DNA from: Comamonas sp. GB3 AK4-5
GTDB lineage: Bacteria; Pseudomonadota; Gammaproteobacteria; Burkholderiales; Burkholderiaceae_C
Length of the DNA stretch: 64,000 nucleotides
Assembly (NCBI RefSeq): GCF_041320665.1
Contig: NZ_CP166730.1
Coordinates: 496,001 to 560,000, forward strand
Reading direction: 5' to 3'
Both the position numbers and the translations under genes were made by a program. The notes under the pieces were generated by a model, which was not told where the DNA came from, ran no database searches, and saw nothing but the letters and a program-made list of their open reading frames with translations. Positions 28,188 to 37,076 of the stretch are shown here, in pieces. The stretch's first letter is position 1. Each line of letters begins with the position of its first letter.

Positions 28188-28228
28188 GCCCAGTCCTGCG
28201 CTTGCTTTGGGGAGGCATAGGACTGGGC
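28188..28228 (+). other. stem-loop after the F7 stop codon
   Basis: GCCCAGTCCT and AGGACTGGGC form a perfect 10-bp stem starting 6 nt after the stop, with no T run. Confidence 0.75.
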
Positions 28229-28333
28229 ATTCAACTGGGGTTGTGTGATGGCCAAAACGGCATGGGACGCTGGCAAGAACGGGGTGAACCCGTCTGCATG
28301 CATGGCGCCTGGCTATGGCCCATCACGGTTCTA

Positions 28334-28365
28334 CGCCCACCGAAGTGGGCGTTAAAAAAGGGGAA
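28334..28365 (+). promoter_or_regulatory. hairpin next to the F8 ribosome binding site
   Basis: CGCCCAC-CGAA-GTGGGCG (28334-28351) is followed by TTAAAAAAGGGGAAATTAGA and the ATG at 28372. The hairpin ends 8 nt before the GGGG of the ribosome site. The F8 leader differs from the other class B leaders. Confidence 0.6.
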
Positions 28366-28371
28366 ATTAGA

Positions 28372-29649
28372 ATGGCTATGTCCATCAACACCAATGTTGT
28401 GTCCATCAATGCACAACGTAATCTGAGTCTGACTGGCAGCTCGCTGGCCACCTCCATGCAGCGCCTGTCTTCGGGTCTGCGTGTCAACAGCGCCAAGGAC
28501 GACGCAGCTGGCCTGGCCATTGCCGAGCGCATGAACGCTTCGGCCAAGGGCCTGGCGGTGGCTGCTCGCAATGCCAACGACGGCATCTCTCTGGCCCAGA
28601 CCGCCGAAGGCGCCCTGGGCAAGGTGGGCGACATGCTGCAGCGCATGCGTGAACTGGGTGCCCAGTCGGCCAACGCCACCAATAGCGACAGCGACCGCAA
28701 GGCCCTGCAAGCCGAGGCCAGCCAGCTGAGCGCTGAAATCGACCGCGTGGCCAAGACCACTTCTTTCAACGGCAAAAAGCTGTTGGACGGCAGCTTTGCA
28801 GGCGCCATCTTCCAGGTGGGCGCCAATGCTGGTGACAACATCACCGTGGGCGGTCTGGGCAACACCACAGCTGGCGGTTTGGCCAATGTGACCTACGCTC
28901 AAAAAACCCTTGATGCAACTGCGCTGAAGCTGGAAGCTGCAGACAAGGCCAGCTATGGTGCATACGCAGCCACCGCTGCAGGCGCTACCGCCACCTTCAC
29001 CATTCAGGTTGGCACTACGGGTGCTGTCATTGACCTGGGCGGTCTGGACAAGGCCAGCTCCAATGAAGAGCGCATGGGCCAAGTGGTGGCCGCCATCAAC
29101 GCCAAGACGGCCGATACCGGCGTGACTGCGTTCATGGAAAAGGACAGCACGGGCAAGTACCAGCTGAACGTGATGTCGGAGAAGCTGACTGCAACTGGTG
29201 TGCCGGAAACCGTGGCCATCAAGGGCCTGGAGCTGGTGACTGTGGGCAAGAAGGACAGCGATGGTTCGGCTTCGACCGCACTGCTCGCGGCAGACGCTCT
29301 GGCAGTTGCCGCTGGTGATCTCGGCAAGAACGGCAAGGGTATTGACACCATCGACGTGTCGACCCAGTCCGCTGCCTGGGTGTCGTTGAAGAAGATCGAC
29401 GACGCCATGGACGAGGTGAATGCGGTGCGTGGCCAACTGGGCGCCCTGCAGACCCGTTTTGAAAAGACGGTGGAAAACATCGACATCATGAGCGAGAACG
29501 TCACGGCAGCCCGTGGCCGTATCGTGGATGCCGACTTTGCCAAGGAAACGGCGAACCTGAGCCGCGCGCAGATCCTGCAGCAAGCCGGTACGGCGATGGT
29601 GGCCCAGGCCAACCAGCTGCCCCAAAGCGTGCTGAGCCTGTTGCGCTAA
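28372..29649 (+). CDS. flagellin F8 (class B)
   Basis: A 425-residue class B flagellin. The start at 28372 follows AAGGGGAAA; the frame is open upstream to 28315 but that stretch includes the leader hairpin. The centre resembles class A F4 ([21 protein letters not shown]). It has VMSEKL and AFMEKD where others have VKSEKL and AFLEKD. It ends LLR like F3 and is followed by the array's last terminator. Confidence 0.95.
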   Translation: MAMSINTNVVSINAQRNLSLTGSSLATSMQRLSSGLRVNSAKDDAAGLAIAERMNASAKGLAVAARNANDGISLAQTAEGALGKVGDMLQRMRELGAQSANATNSDSDRKALQAEASQLSAEIDRVAKTTSFNGKKLLDGSFAGAIFQVGANAGDNITVGGLGNTTAGGLANVTYAQKTLDATALKLEAADKASYGAYAATAAGATATFTIQVGTTGAVIDLGGLDKASSNEERMGQVVAAINAKTADTGVTAFMEKDSTGKYQLNVMSEKLTATGVPETVAIKGLELVTVGKKDSDGSASTALLAADALAVAAGDLGKNGKGIDTIDVSTQSAAWVSLKKIDDAMDEVNAVRGQLGALQTRFEKTVENIDIMSENVTAARGRIVDADFAKETANLSRAQILQQAGTAMVAQANQLPQSVLSLLR

Positions 29650-29723
29650 GTGTGGGTGAGTCTGTCCGGTCATGGGGCGCAAACCCCTTGGCTGGGCAGC
29701 ATGGTTGAAGTTTGCTTTTTGAT

Positions 29724-29755
29724 GGCAGCCTTGTTTCGACATGGCTGCCTTTTTT
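29724..29755 (+). terminator. terminator after F6-F7-F8
   Basis: GGCAGCCTTGT-TTCG-ACATGGCTGCC with one mismatch, followed by six T residues. Third copy of the flagellin-unit terminator. Confidence 0.93.
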
Positions 29756-29786
29756 ACGTCTGTCTGTGGCGGCGCGTATCGAGGGC

Positions 29787-29813
29787 TCAAGTTGCAGGGA
29801 AAGCTGCCGATAT
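29787..29813 (+). promoter_or_regulatory. sigma28-like promoter upstream of fliD
   Basis: TCAAGTTG at 29787-29794, 11-bp spacer, GCCGATAT at 29806-29813; five of eight and seven of eight matches with exact spacing. It is about 196 bp before the fliD start, which would leave a long leader; nothing else is recognisable in the 29.65-30.0 kb gap. Confidence 0.6.
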
Positions 29814-30009
29814 AGCGGTAAGCACTGGCAAGCGCGATCGCCTTGGTTATGACAGTAGGTCAATCGGATTGCACGGTGCTATAGGTTTTGTTCAGCCTTT
29901 TGCGGTGGAATGACTTGCGTCACAATCTGCGAAGACGCTGATGGTCTTGGCATAAGCGTAGGACAGTTGGCAGGAGGCTGGCTGGCTCAACACTCAGGAG
30001 GGTTGAAAA

Positions 30010-31467
30010 ATGGGCGTTTCATCCGTTGGTATCGGTAGCGGGCTGGAAGTTGAAAAGATCGTCTCGCAGATGGTCGAGCTGGAAAAGTCGCCGCTGAAAG
30101 CCCTCCAGACCAAGGCCACCAGCATTCAGACTCAGATCTCGGCCTATGGCGAGATCAAGTCCCTCACCTCGTCTTTGAACGACATTGTCTCCAAGATGTC
30201 GCGTGACAGCGGCTGGAACAGTGTCAACATCACCTCATCCAATACCGCAGTCAGCGGCGCCATGACCGGGATTGCGGCCACGGGCTCGTTCAACATCAGT
30301 GTGAGCCAGTTGGCGCGATCCCAGACCACGATGGTTGGTGGTGCAGGAGGCATTGCTTTGCCCAAGGACCAATCCATGGGGGCTGGTGGCAATTTGAAGC
30401 TGGAAATCGGCGGCAAAAGCTTTGATGTAGAGATTGGGGCCGGCGACAACCTGACCAAGATTGCAGCCAAGGTCAATGGCTCTGGAGCCGGTATTCAAGC
30501 TACCGTGGTGGCCAACGCCGATGGCACGGAGCGCCTGATGCTGCGCTCCAAGGAAACGGGGACGCCACATGCCTTTACGGCGACGGTGACTACCACCCCC
30601 TTGACGCAGAACCCCGGTGAAACTGCGGCAGATTTTGCGGCGCGCCAGGCGGAATTGGCCGATTCGACGCTGGCCAAGCTGAGTATGAGTGAGGCGCAGA
30701 GCGCCCTGAATGCCAAGGTGAAAATGAATGGCGTGGATATCGAGTCCGCCAGTAATACCTTCACCGATACCATTCCTGGTATGTCGTTCACGGTGTCGGC
30801 CATCACGACGGGCGATGCTCTGCTCACTGTGAAAAGCGATACCGAGTCCATCAAAAAGAACATCCAGGACTTTGTTGAGGCCTATAACAAGCTCAACGAT
30901 TTGCTGTCCAAGTCGACCAAGAATGTGCGTGACCTGAATGGCAAGGTGGATGCCAAGGCCACCGAAGACGGCACCGGCGTTCTGCAAGGCGATAGCGCGA
31001 CCGTGAGCCTGCAAAACGCTTTGCGCACGCTGACCATGGGGACTTCAGGCTCCAAGGGCTCGCTGCGGCGCCTGTCCGATATCGGTATTCAGATGCAGCA
31101 AGGCGGCAAGTTGACGGTGGACGACACCAAGCTCACCAAGGGGCTGGCCAAGGGCGAGGATTTGAAAGCCTTGTTTGCCAACAAGGCGGACAGCCAAGGC
31201 AGCGGTGGTGGCATTGCGGTGAATTTCAAAAGCTTTACCGACAAGCTGCTGGCCTACGAAGGAACTTTTGACAACAAAACCGGCTCGATGGACAAGACGC
31301 TCAAGCGCAACCAGCAAGAGCAGGACAAGGTCAACACCCGGGCCAACAATCTGCAGATACGCCTGTACAAGCAGTATTCCGCATTGGATAGCCAGATGGC
31401 ATCGATTTCGGGATTGAACTCCTATGTCTCGCAGATGGTGTCTGCCATGAACAATCCCAAAAAGTAA
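30010..31467 (+). CDS. fliD: FliD, filament cap protein
   Basis: A 485-residue cap protein that sits on the filament tip and folds incoming flagellin. The N-terminus (MGVSSVGIGSGLEVEKIVSQ) and the coiled C-terminus (QEQDKVNTRANNLQIRLYKQYSALDSQMASIS) are the family ends. A strong AGGAGGG ribosome site precedes the ATG. It leads fliD-fliS-fliT. Confidence 0.96.
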   Translation: MGVSSVGIGSGLEVEKIVSQMVELEKSPLKALQTKATSIQTQISAYGEIKSLTSSLNDIVSKMSRDSGWNSVNITSSNTAVSGAMTGIAATGSFNISVSQLARSQTTMVGGAGGIALPKDQSMGAGGNLKLEIGGKSFDVEIGAGDNLTKIAAKVNGSGAGIQATVVANADGTERLMLRSKETGTPHAFTATVTTTPLTQNPGETAADFAARQAELADSTLAKLSMSEAQSALNAKVKMNGVDIESASNTFTDTIPGMSFTVSAITTGDALLTVKSDTESIKKNIQDFVEAYNKLNDLLSKSTKNVRDLNGKVDAKATEDGTGVLQGDSATVSLQNALRTLTMGTSGSKGSLRRLSDIGIQMQQGGKLTVDDTKLTKGLAKGEDLKALFANKADSQGSGGGIAVNFKSFTDKLLAYEGTFDNKTGSMDKTLKRNQQEQDKVNTRANNLQIRLYKQYSALDSQMASISGLNSYVSQMVSAMNNPKK

Positions 31468-31534
31468 GTAGCAGGGAAGTTTCTTCTCTCGAATTTCGTG
31501 ACGGCCTCTGAGGGCCCACGCAACAAGGATCGAT

Positions 31535-31948
31535 ATGTTTTCATCAACAGGTTTCAGCAAGGCCAATGCCTACCGCCAGGTGGGCGTGCAGTCCGGTATC
31601 GAGAATGCCTCGCCGCACATGCTGATCCAGATGCTGTTTGATGGTCTGTTCCAGTCGCTGCGCGCGGCACGCGGTGCCATGGACCGCGGCGATGTGGAAG
31701 AAAAAGGCCAGCAGATTTCCAAGGCCGTACGCATCTTGCAAGAAGGTCTGGTGCTGGGCCTGGACATGGAAAAAGGCGGCGAGCTTTCTGGGAACCTGAA
31801 GCTGCTGTATGACTATGCAGTCAAGCAGTTGACGACGGCGAACCTGAACAATGATGCGTCCCTGGTGGATGAGGTCCTTGACGTGCTGCAGCCGGTGGCG
31901 GATGGCTGGAAGGAAATTGGCTCCCAGGTAGATGCTCGCGGAGGCTGA
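31535..31948 (+). CDS. fliS: FliS, flagellin chaperone
   Basis: A 137-residue helical chaperone that keeps flagellin unfolded and delivers it to FlhA. It has YRQVGVQSGIENASPHMLIQMLFDGL near the start and LGLDMEKGGELSGNLKLLYDY, the FliS signature. With eight flagellins nearby, it presumably serves several clients. The stop is 2 bp before fliT. Confidence 0.95.
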   Translation: MFSSTGFSKANAYRQVGVQSGIENASPHMLIQMLFDGLFQSLRAARGAMDRGDVEEKGQQISKAVRILQEGLVLGLDMEKGGELSGNLKLLYDYAVKQLTTANLNNDASLVDEVLDVLQPVADGWKEIGSQVDARGG

Positions 31949-31950
31949 AG

Positions 31951-32250
31951 ATGGAGATGCAGTTGTTGGATTACTACAAGGCCATTGAGGCCAAGAGCGC
32001 AGACATGCTGCAAGCTGCGTTGCAACACAATTGGGATGCCGTGGTGGATTGCGAAAAAGCCTGCGGCGTGCTGATCAACGAGCTGCGACTGCAGGCGGAG
32101 TCCAGTGCCTTGACCGGCGTGGAGCGCAAGGAAAAAACGCGCATCATGCAGCGCATCTTGCGCAATGACGCCCAGATCCGTGTGCTGGCCGAGCCTTGGC
32201 TGGCCCAGCTGGACCATCTCGGCAAAGTGCCTACCTCGGTGATGCATTGA
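31951..32250 (+). CDS. fliT: FliT, FliD chaperone
   Basis: A 99-residue, highly helical protein in the fliD-fliS-fliT position. FliT binds FliD, and in enterics also restrains FlhDC. The sequence match is weaker than for FliS, but LLDYYKAIEAKSADMLQAAL and the length fit. It is followed by element R2 and a terminator. Confidence 0.8.
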   Translation: MEMQLLDYYKAIEAKSADMLQAALQHNWDAVVDCEKACGVLINELRLQAESSALTGVERKEKTRIMQRILRNDAQIRVLAEPWLAQLDHLGKVPTSVMH

Positions 32251-32264
32251 TGGACGAGCGACAT

Positions 32265-32389
32265 CCCCCTGAGGCACTGCGTGCCTTCCCCCCGCTCTTC
32301 GCTCGCTGCGCTCGCGGGCAGGGGGACGCTGCCAGCGCTGAGGGGCGGCCCTTGCGCGGCAGCCCTGGCTTGGGGGATGCACCAGTTTA
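32265..32389 (+). repeat. 3'-end dispersed element, copy R2 (after fliT)
   Basis: Begins CCCCCTGAGGCACTGCGTGC, 14 nt after the fliT stop, has the core GGGGCGGCCCTTGCGCGG and ends CACCAGTTT. Same orientation relative to the upstream gene as the other copies. Confidence 0.85.
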
Positions 32390-32419
32390 GCGTCCAGATA
32401 ACGATTGCTATGGCGCACC

Positions 32420-32455
32420 ACAGCCCGTATGCCGCAAGGCGTACGGGCTGTTTTG
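32420..32455 (+). terminator. terminator after fliD-fliS-fliT
   Basis: ACAGCCCGTA / TACGGGCTGT arms with an inner GCC-GCAA-GGC hairpin, followed by TTTTGCTTT. It comes just after element R2. Confidence 0.85.
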
Positions 32456-32596
32456 CTTTGTGGGGCAGCACAATCGCTCTCCGGGCCGGGCTGATGCCTT
32501 GAAAATCGCTGACTCGATCCCAGATGGGGCTGCATGGCGGTCGCGCAGGCGGCCTTGGCCTCCACTTTTCCCCGTATTTCCAGAAGACAAGCCCTT

Positions 32597-34546
32597 ATGA
32601 GCAAGCAAACCCATTCCTTTCAGGCAGAAGTGGCCCAGCTGTTGCACCTGGTCACGCACTCGCTGTATTCCAACCCCGAGATCTTTTTGCGCGAGCTGGT
32701 CTCCAACGCCTCGGACGCTTGCGACAAGCTGCGCTTCGAGGCCTTGAATGACAGCAGCCTCTACGGCGACCAGCCCAGCCTGGAAGTGCAGATCACGCTG
32801 GACGCCAAGGCCAAGACGGTCACCATCACCGACACCGGCATTGGCATGAGTACACAGGAGGCGATTGACCACCTGGGCACCATCGCCAAGAGCGGTACCA
32901 AGAGCTTTATGGACAAGCTCTCCGGCGACCAAAAAGCAGACTCGCAACTGATCGGCCAGTTTGGCGTGGGCTTTTACTCCGGCTTTATCGTGGCCGACAA
33001 GATCACCGTGGAGTCGCGCCGCGCAGGCCTGGCTGCCAGCGAAGGCGTGCGCTGGATCAGCGGCGGCTCGGGTGATTTCGAGGTGGAAAGCATCACCCGC
33101 GAGCAGCGCGGCACCAGCGTGGTTCTGCACCTGCGCGATGACGCCGAAGAATTCCTGAACGCCTGGAAGATCAAGCAGCTGGTCACCAAGTACTCCGACC
33201 ACATCAGCCTGCCCATCCTGATGGAAAAGGAAGAGTGGAAGGACGGCGAGAACGATCAGCCCGGCGAGATGGTAAAAACCGGTGAGTGGGAAACCGTGAA
33301 CAAGGCCAGCGCCCTGTGGACCCGTCCAAAGAAGGACATCACGGCCGAGCAGTACCAGGAGTTCTACAAGGCCATCAGCCACGACTACGAAGACCCGCTG
33401 ACCTGGAGCCACAACCGCGTCGAAGGCAATACCGAGTACACGCAGCTGCTCTACATCCCGGCCAAGGCCCCGTTTGATCTGTACCAGCGCGACAAGCACG
33501 CCGGCATCAAGCTGTATGTGAAGCGCGTGTTCATCATGGACGACGCCGAGGCGCTGATGCCCCAGTACCTGCGCTTTGTGAAGGGTGTGATCGACTCGGC
33601 CGATCTGCCGCTGAACGTCAGCCGCGAGCTGCTGCAGGAAAGCCGTGATGTGAAGCTGATCCGTGACGGATCGGTCAAGCGCGTGCTGTCCATGCTGGAA
33701 GACCTGGCTCGCCATGACAAGCCTGCTGCAACCGATGCTGCCGAAGCCGACGTGACCGATGTGGTGAGCGATGAAGACAAGGCCAAGCAAGGCAAGTACA
33801 GCCAGTTCTACGCCGAGTTCGGTGCGGTGCTCAAGGAAGGCCTGGGCGAAGACATGGGCAACAAGGAGCGCATCTCCAAGCTGCTGCGCTTTGCCTCCAC
33901 CACCTCCGATGCCGCCACCGTCTCGCTGGCCGACTACAAGGCCCGCATGAAGGAAGGCCAGGAGGCGATTTACTACATCACCGCCGACACCCTGGCCGCC
34001 GCCAAGAACAGCCCACAGCTGGAAGTCTTCAAGAAAAAGGGCATCGAAGTGCTCTTGATGACCGACCGCGTGGACGAGTGGACGCTGAACTACCTGACCC
34101 ATTTCGACGGCACGGCCCTGCAATCTGTGGCCAAGGGCGCGGTGGATCTGGGCAAGCTGCAGAACGAGGAAGAGAAGAAGGCCGCCGAAGAGGCCGCCGA
34201 AGCCTTCAAGCCCGTGCTGGCCAAGCTGAAAGAAGCGCTGAAGGACAAGGCCGATGACGTGCGCGCCACCAGCCGCCTGGTGGACTCGCCCGCCTGCCTG
34301 GTGGTGCAGGACGGTGGCATGAGCACCCAGCTGGCACGCATGCTCAAGCAGGCCGGACAGGCTGCCCCCGACAGCAAGCCGGTGCTGGAAGTGAACCCCG
34401 AGCACCCGCTGATCAAAAAGCTCGATGGCTCGGTGCATTTCCACGATCTGGCCCAGATCGTGTTTGACCAGGCCGTGCTGGCCGATGGCGGCCTGCCCGA
34501 AGACCCCGCCGCTTACGTCAAGCGCGTGAACGCCTTGCTGGTCTGA
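32597..34546 (+). CDS. htpG: HtpG, Hsp90 chaperone
   Basis: A 649-residue ATP-dependent chaperone. The N-terminal GHKL ATPase is clear: [22 protein letters not shown], and the lid [15 protein letters not shown]. The middle domain has [17 protein letters not shown]. The start at 32597 ([16 protein letters not shown]) is the family beginning. Not part of the flagellar operons; a terminator follows. Confidence 0.97.
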   Translation: MSKQTHSFQAEVAQLLHLVTHSLYSNPEIFLRELVSNASDACDKLRFEALNDSSLYGDQPSLEVQITLDAKAKTVTITDTGIGMSTQEAIDHLGTIAKSGTKSFMDKLSGDQKADSQLIGQFGVGFYSGFIVADKITVESRRAGLAASEGVRWISGGSGDFEVESITREQRGTSVVLHLRDDAEEFLNAWKIKQLVTKYSDHISLPILMEKEEWKDGENDQPGEMVKTGEWETVNKASALWTRPKKDITAEQYQEFYKAISHDYEDPLTWSHNRVEGNTEYTQLLYIPAKAPFDLYQRDKHAGIKLYVKRVFIMDDAEALMPQYLRFVKGVIDSADLPLNVSRELLQESRDVKLIRDGSVKRVLSMLEDLARHDKPAATDAAEADVTDVVSDEDKAKQGKYSQFYAEFGAVLKEGLGEDMGNKERISKLLRFASTTSDAATVSLADYKARMKEGQEAIYYITADTLAAAKNSPQLEVFKKKGIEVLLMTDRVDEWTLNYLTHFDGTALQSVAKGAVDLGKLQNEEEKKAAEEAAEAFKPVLAKLKEALKDKADDVRATSRLVDSPACLVVQDGGMSTQLARMLKQAGQAAPDSKPVLEVNPEHPLIKKLDGSVHFHDLAQIVFDQAVLADGGLPEDPAAYVKRVNALLV

Positions 34547-34583
34547 GCGTAAGGGCGGCCCGCCGGCGGCCTTACCATCCCAC

Positions 34584-34612
34584 AGCCCCGGCCTGGTGTC
34601 GGGGCTTTTTTG
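34584..34612 (+). terminator. terminator after htpG
   Basis: AGCCCCG and CGGGGCT arms separated by 9 nt, followed by five to six T residues, about 38 bp after the htpG stop. Confidence 0.88.
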
Positions 34613-34642
34613 TGGGTGTTTTTGGCGGTTAACGTATACAGG

Positions 34643-35908
34643 CTAAGTTGTTCTTGCTCTTGATAAAGGAGCGAAAAATACGGCTGTGCCTTTGACCTTG
34701 GCCGGCCAATGCTTGGCGGCCAGCCCTCGGTCCCAGCACACCACGGCCAGCGTGCACAGGCCCAGTGCACCACCGGCCAGGCTGACGCTGCCCCAGCCTC
34801 CATGCAGCCAGGCCCAGGCACCCAGGGCCGAGCCGCTGGCGGCACCGATAAAGTAGGTGGTCATATAGACCGCGTTCAGGCGTGACCGGGCCTCGGGCGC
34901 CAGGGCATAGACCACGCTCTGGTTGCTGATGTGCAGCGCCTGCAGCGCGCCATCCACCACCAGAAATCCCAGCAAAAACAGCCACAGGCTGCTGCCCCCC
35001 AGCCACAGAAAGGCCCAGCCCAGCAGCATCAGCAGGGCGCCAGCCAGGGTGGCGGACTGTTCCTTCCCGTGATCTGCCAGGCGGCCCGTCATATTGGCCA
35101 TCAGCGCCCCGGCAATGCCGACGATACCGATGAGGCCGATCTGCATGTCCGAGAGGCCATAGGCCGGGCCGGCCAGCAGCAGGGCCATGGTGGAAAAAAG
35201 CACGCTCACCGTGGCAAAGCCCAGGCCGCCAATCAGCGCCCGGCTGCGCAGGCGCGGGTGCTGGCGCAGCAAAGAGCCCAGGGAGCGTAGCACCTGTCCA
35301 TAACCCAGCCGGGTGGCAGGCCGTGCCGTGGGCAGGCCTCGGGCCAGCAGCGCTGCCATGGCCAGGGTGGCGACCGCGCCCACCCAGTACACCGCGTTCC
35401 AGCCGCCCAGGCCCGAGAGCAGGCCGGCCACGCTGCGTGCGGCCAGAATGCCTACCAGCAGCCCACTCATCACCAGGCCCACGGCCCGCCCGCCCGTCCC
35501 GGGGGCGGCCAGGCTGGCCGCCATGGGGACCAGCACCTGGGCCGCCACGGAGAACAGGCCCGTCATGGCGGTGCCCACCACGAGCAGGGTGAACTGCTGG
35601 GTGCTGCCACTCAGGCCCGACAGCAGCATGCCGGTGGCGGCCAGCACCATCAGGGACAGCACCAGACGGCGTCGCTCCAGCATGTCGCCCAGCGGCACCA
35701 GCAAGAGCAGACCGAGGGCATAGGACAGCTGGGCCAGCGTGACGGTGCTGGCCGCCTGGGCCTCGCTCACCCCCAGATCCTGGGCCATGGAGTGCAGCAG
35801 GGGCTGGTTGAAGTAATTGGCGCCCGCGCACAGGCCGCAGGCGATGGCCATCAGCACCAGGGTGCGGGTGGACAGGACGGGCAAAGCCGCCGCAGGGGAT
35901 GTGGACAT
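34643..35908 (-). CDS. MFS transporter, drug-efflux type
   Basis: A 421-residue membrane protein with about twelve hydrophobic segments. The MFS signature between helices 2 and 3 reads LLLLVPLGDMLERRRLVLS. The N-terminal GANYFNQPLLHSMAQDLGVSEAQA is like proton-driven exporters of the DHA1 group; the substrate cannot be told. It lies 10 bp after the RidA-like gene, probably on the same SoxR-controlled transcript. The longer proline-rich open frame on the same strand is a shadow. Confidence 0.85.
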   Translation of the reverse strand: MSTSPAAALPVLSTRTLVLMAIACGLCAGANYFNQPLLHSMAQDLGVSEAQAASTVTLAQLSYALGLLLLVPLGDMLERRRLVLSLMVLAATGMLLSGLSGSTQQFTLLVVGTAMTGLFSVAAQVLVPMAASLAAPGTGGRAVGLVMSGLLVGILAARSVAGLLSGLGGWNAVYWVGAVATLAMAALLARGLPTARPATRLGYGQVLRSLGSLLRQHPRLRSRALIGGLGFATVSVLFSTMALLLAGPAYGLSDMQIGLIGIVGIAGALMANMTGRLADHGKEQSATLAGALLMLLGWAFLWLGGSSLWLFLLGFLVVDGALQALHISNQSVVYALAPEARSRLNAVYMTTYFIGAASGSALGAWAWLHGGWGSVSLAGGALGLCTLAVVCWDRGLAAKHWPAKVKGTAVFFAPLSRARTT

Positions 35909-35918
35909 GCGGCTGCCT

Positions 35919-36407
35919 TTACAGCGGCAAGGCCGCCGTGGCGTCCACCTCGATCAGCATGCCGGGCAGGGCCAGCTTGGGCACGGGTATCAGCGTGCAG
36001 GCCGGGAAGGGGCGCGGGGGCTGATGCTCCTCGCCCCAGTACTGGCGCAGCGCCTGCTGCCACAGGTGAAAGCGTTCCAGCGAATGGTCCACGATCAGCA
36101 CCGTGAGCTTGGCCACATCGCTCATGCTGGCGTCGGCGGCTGCCAATGCGGTGTGCACATTGGCCAGAGCCCGCTCGGCCTGGGTGGCAAAGTCGTCGGG
36201 CAGCTCGGCCGCTGCGTTCTCACCACCCTGGCCGGAGACAAAGACCCAGCGCAGCGGCGACTCCACACGCACCACATGGGTGTAGCCATTGGGCGCGGCG
36301 TCATACAGGCCGGGTGGTTGCAGATGTTGCAGGCGACTGTTCTGCGGCACAGGCTGGGAAGAAGAGTCGGTTGGAGTGGGGGCGAGCGTGGAAAGGGCCT
36401 GGGCCAT
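35919..36407 (-). CDS. RidA-family protein (YjgF/UK114)
   Basis: A 162-residue RidA-fold protein with an N-terminal extension of about 35 residues. The fold is seen in RWVFVSGQGGENAAAELPDDFATQAERALANVHTALAAA and the closing IEVDATAAL. The arginine that marks imine-deaminating RidA (in the RxxVEV segment) is missing: the segment reads ACTLIPVPKLALPG. It is therefore probably not a canonical enamine/imine deaminase. It shares a promoter overlapped by a SoxR operator. Confidence 0.8.
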   Translation of the reverse strand: MAQALSTLAPTPTDSSSQPVPQNSRLQHLQPPGLYDAAPNGYTHVVRVESPLRWVFVSGQGGENAAAELPDDFATQAERALANVHTALAAADASMSDVAKLTVLIVDHSLERFHLWQQALRQYWGEEHQPPRPFPACTLIPVPKLALPGMLIEVDATAALPL

Positions 36408-36487
36408 GGGGAGATTCCGAATGAAAAAGCACGGTATGGACGGCAGCCGCGAGCCATCAAAAAGGCAGCCATACCGAACAAGGTTAC

Positions 36488-36518
36488 ATTCTTCAACCTC
36501 AACTCAACTTGAGGTCAA
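36488..36518 (-). promoter_or_regulatory. SoxR-regulated promoter of the RidA/MFS operon
   Basis: The palindrome CCTCAACTCAACTTGAGG (36497-36514) differs at only two positions from the known E. coli SoxR operator CCTCAAGTTAACTTGAGG. On the minus strand TTGACC (36513-36518) and AAGAAT (36488-36493) are separated by 19 bp, the long spacing typical of MerR-family promoters, with the operator between them. The better promoter direction is towards the RidA-like gene. Confidence 0.88.
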
Positions 36519-36587
36519 TGGTCCGGCCCCCTGTTTTTCAGGGGCTTTATGGGGCCCGGTGGGTACAGGTAAAAAGGTGATGGAGTG

Positions 36588-37076
36588 ATGCGGGAGCCCC
36601 GTAATGCCCTGCTGATGCAGCAGGAGGAAGATGCCGGTGACGCAGAGGCCGTGCTGGCCGTGGGCGAGGTTGCACGCCGCAGCGGCGTGCCGGTGTCCAT
36701 GCTGCATTTTTATGAATCCAAAGGGCTGATACACAGCCAGCGCACCGCAGGCAACCAGCGCCGCTATGCGAGGGCCGTGCTGCGGCGGGTGGCGGTGATC
36801 AAGGTGGTGCAGCGCATGGGCGTGCCGCTGGCCAAGATTGCGGCCGCGCTCGACGCTCTGCCGCGCAGCACACCCACGGCCCAGGATTGGCGTGCCATGT
36901 CGGAATGCCTGCGCGGCGATCTGGATGTCCGCATCCAGCAACTTACCCAGTTGCGCGACCAGTTGGACAGCTGCATAGGGTGTGGCTGTTTGTCGTTGCA
37001 GGACTGCCCGCTGCGCAATGACCGTGACCAACTGGGCGATGCCGGCCCCGGGCCGCATTTCCGTGAAGGCCCGTAG
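36588..37076 (+). CDS. soxR: SoxR, redox-sensing [2Fe-2S] regulator
   Basis: A 162-residue MerR-family activator that senses redox-cycling compounds through an iron-sulfur cluster. The N-terminal helix-turn-helix is LAVGEVARRSGVPVSMLHFYE, followed by the dimer helix. The cluster cysteines are C129, C132, C134 and C140, in the SoxR pattern CxxCxCxxxxxC (CIGCGCLSLQDC). The ATG at 36588 has an AAGGTGA site; a GTG codon lies directly before it. It is divergent from the operon with the operator. Confidence 0.95.
   Translation: MREPRNALLMQQEEDAGDAEAVLAVGEVARRSGVPVSMLHFYESKGLIHSQRTAGNQRRYARAVLRRVAVIKVVQRMGVPLAKIAAALDALPRSTPTAQDWRAMSECLRGDLDVRIQQLTQLRDQLDSCIGCGCLSLQDCPLRNDRDQLGDAGPGPHFREGP

Noticed and set aside
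17445..29649. Flagellin phase variation by invertible DNA
   Set aside because: No recombinase gene and no inverted repeats flanking a promoter segment were seen; F1 and F2 are simply divergent.
32408..34444. 678-codon minus-strand open frame over htpG
   Set aside because: htpG is a clear Hsp90; the mirror frame has no domain.
34629..35831. 400-codon minus-strand frame overlapping the MFS gene
   Set aside because: Proline-, arginine- and glycine-rich shadow; the other frame shows clear membrane helices and the MFS signature.
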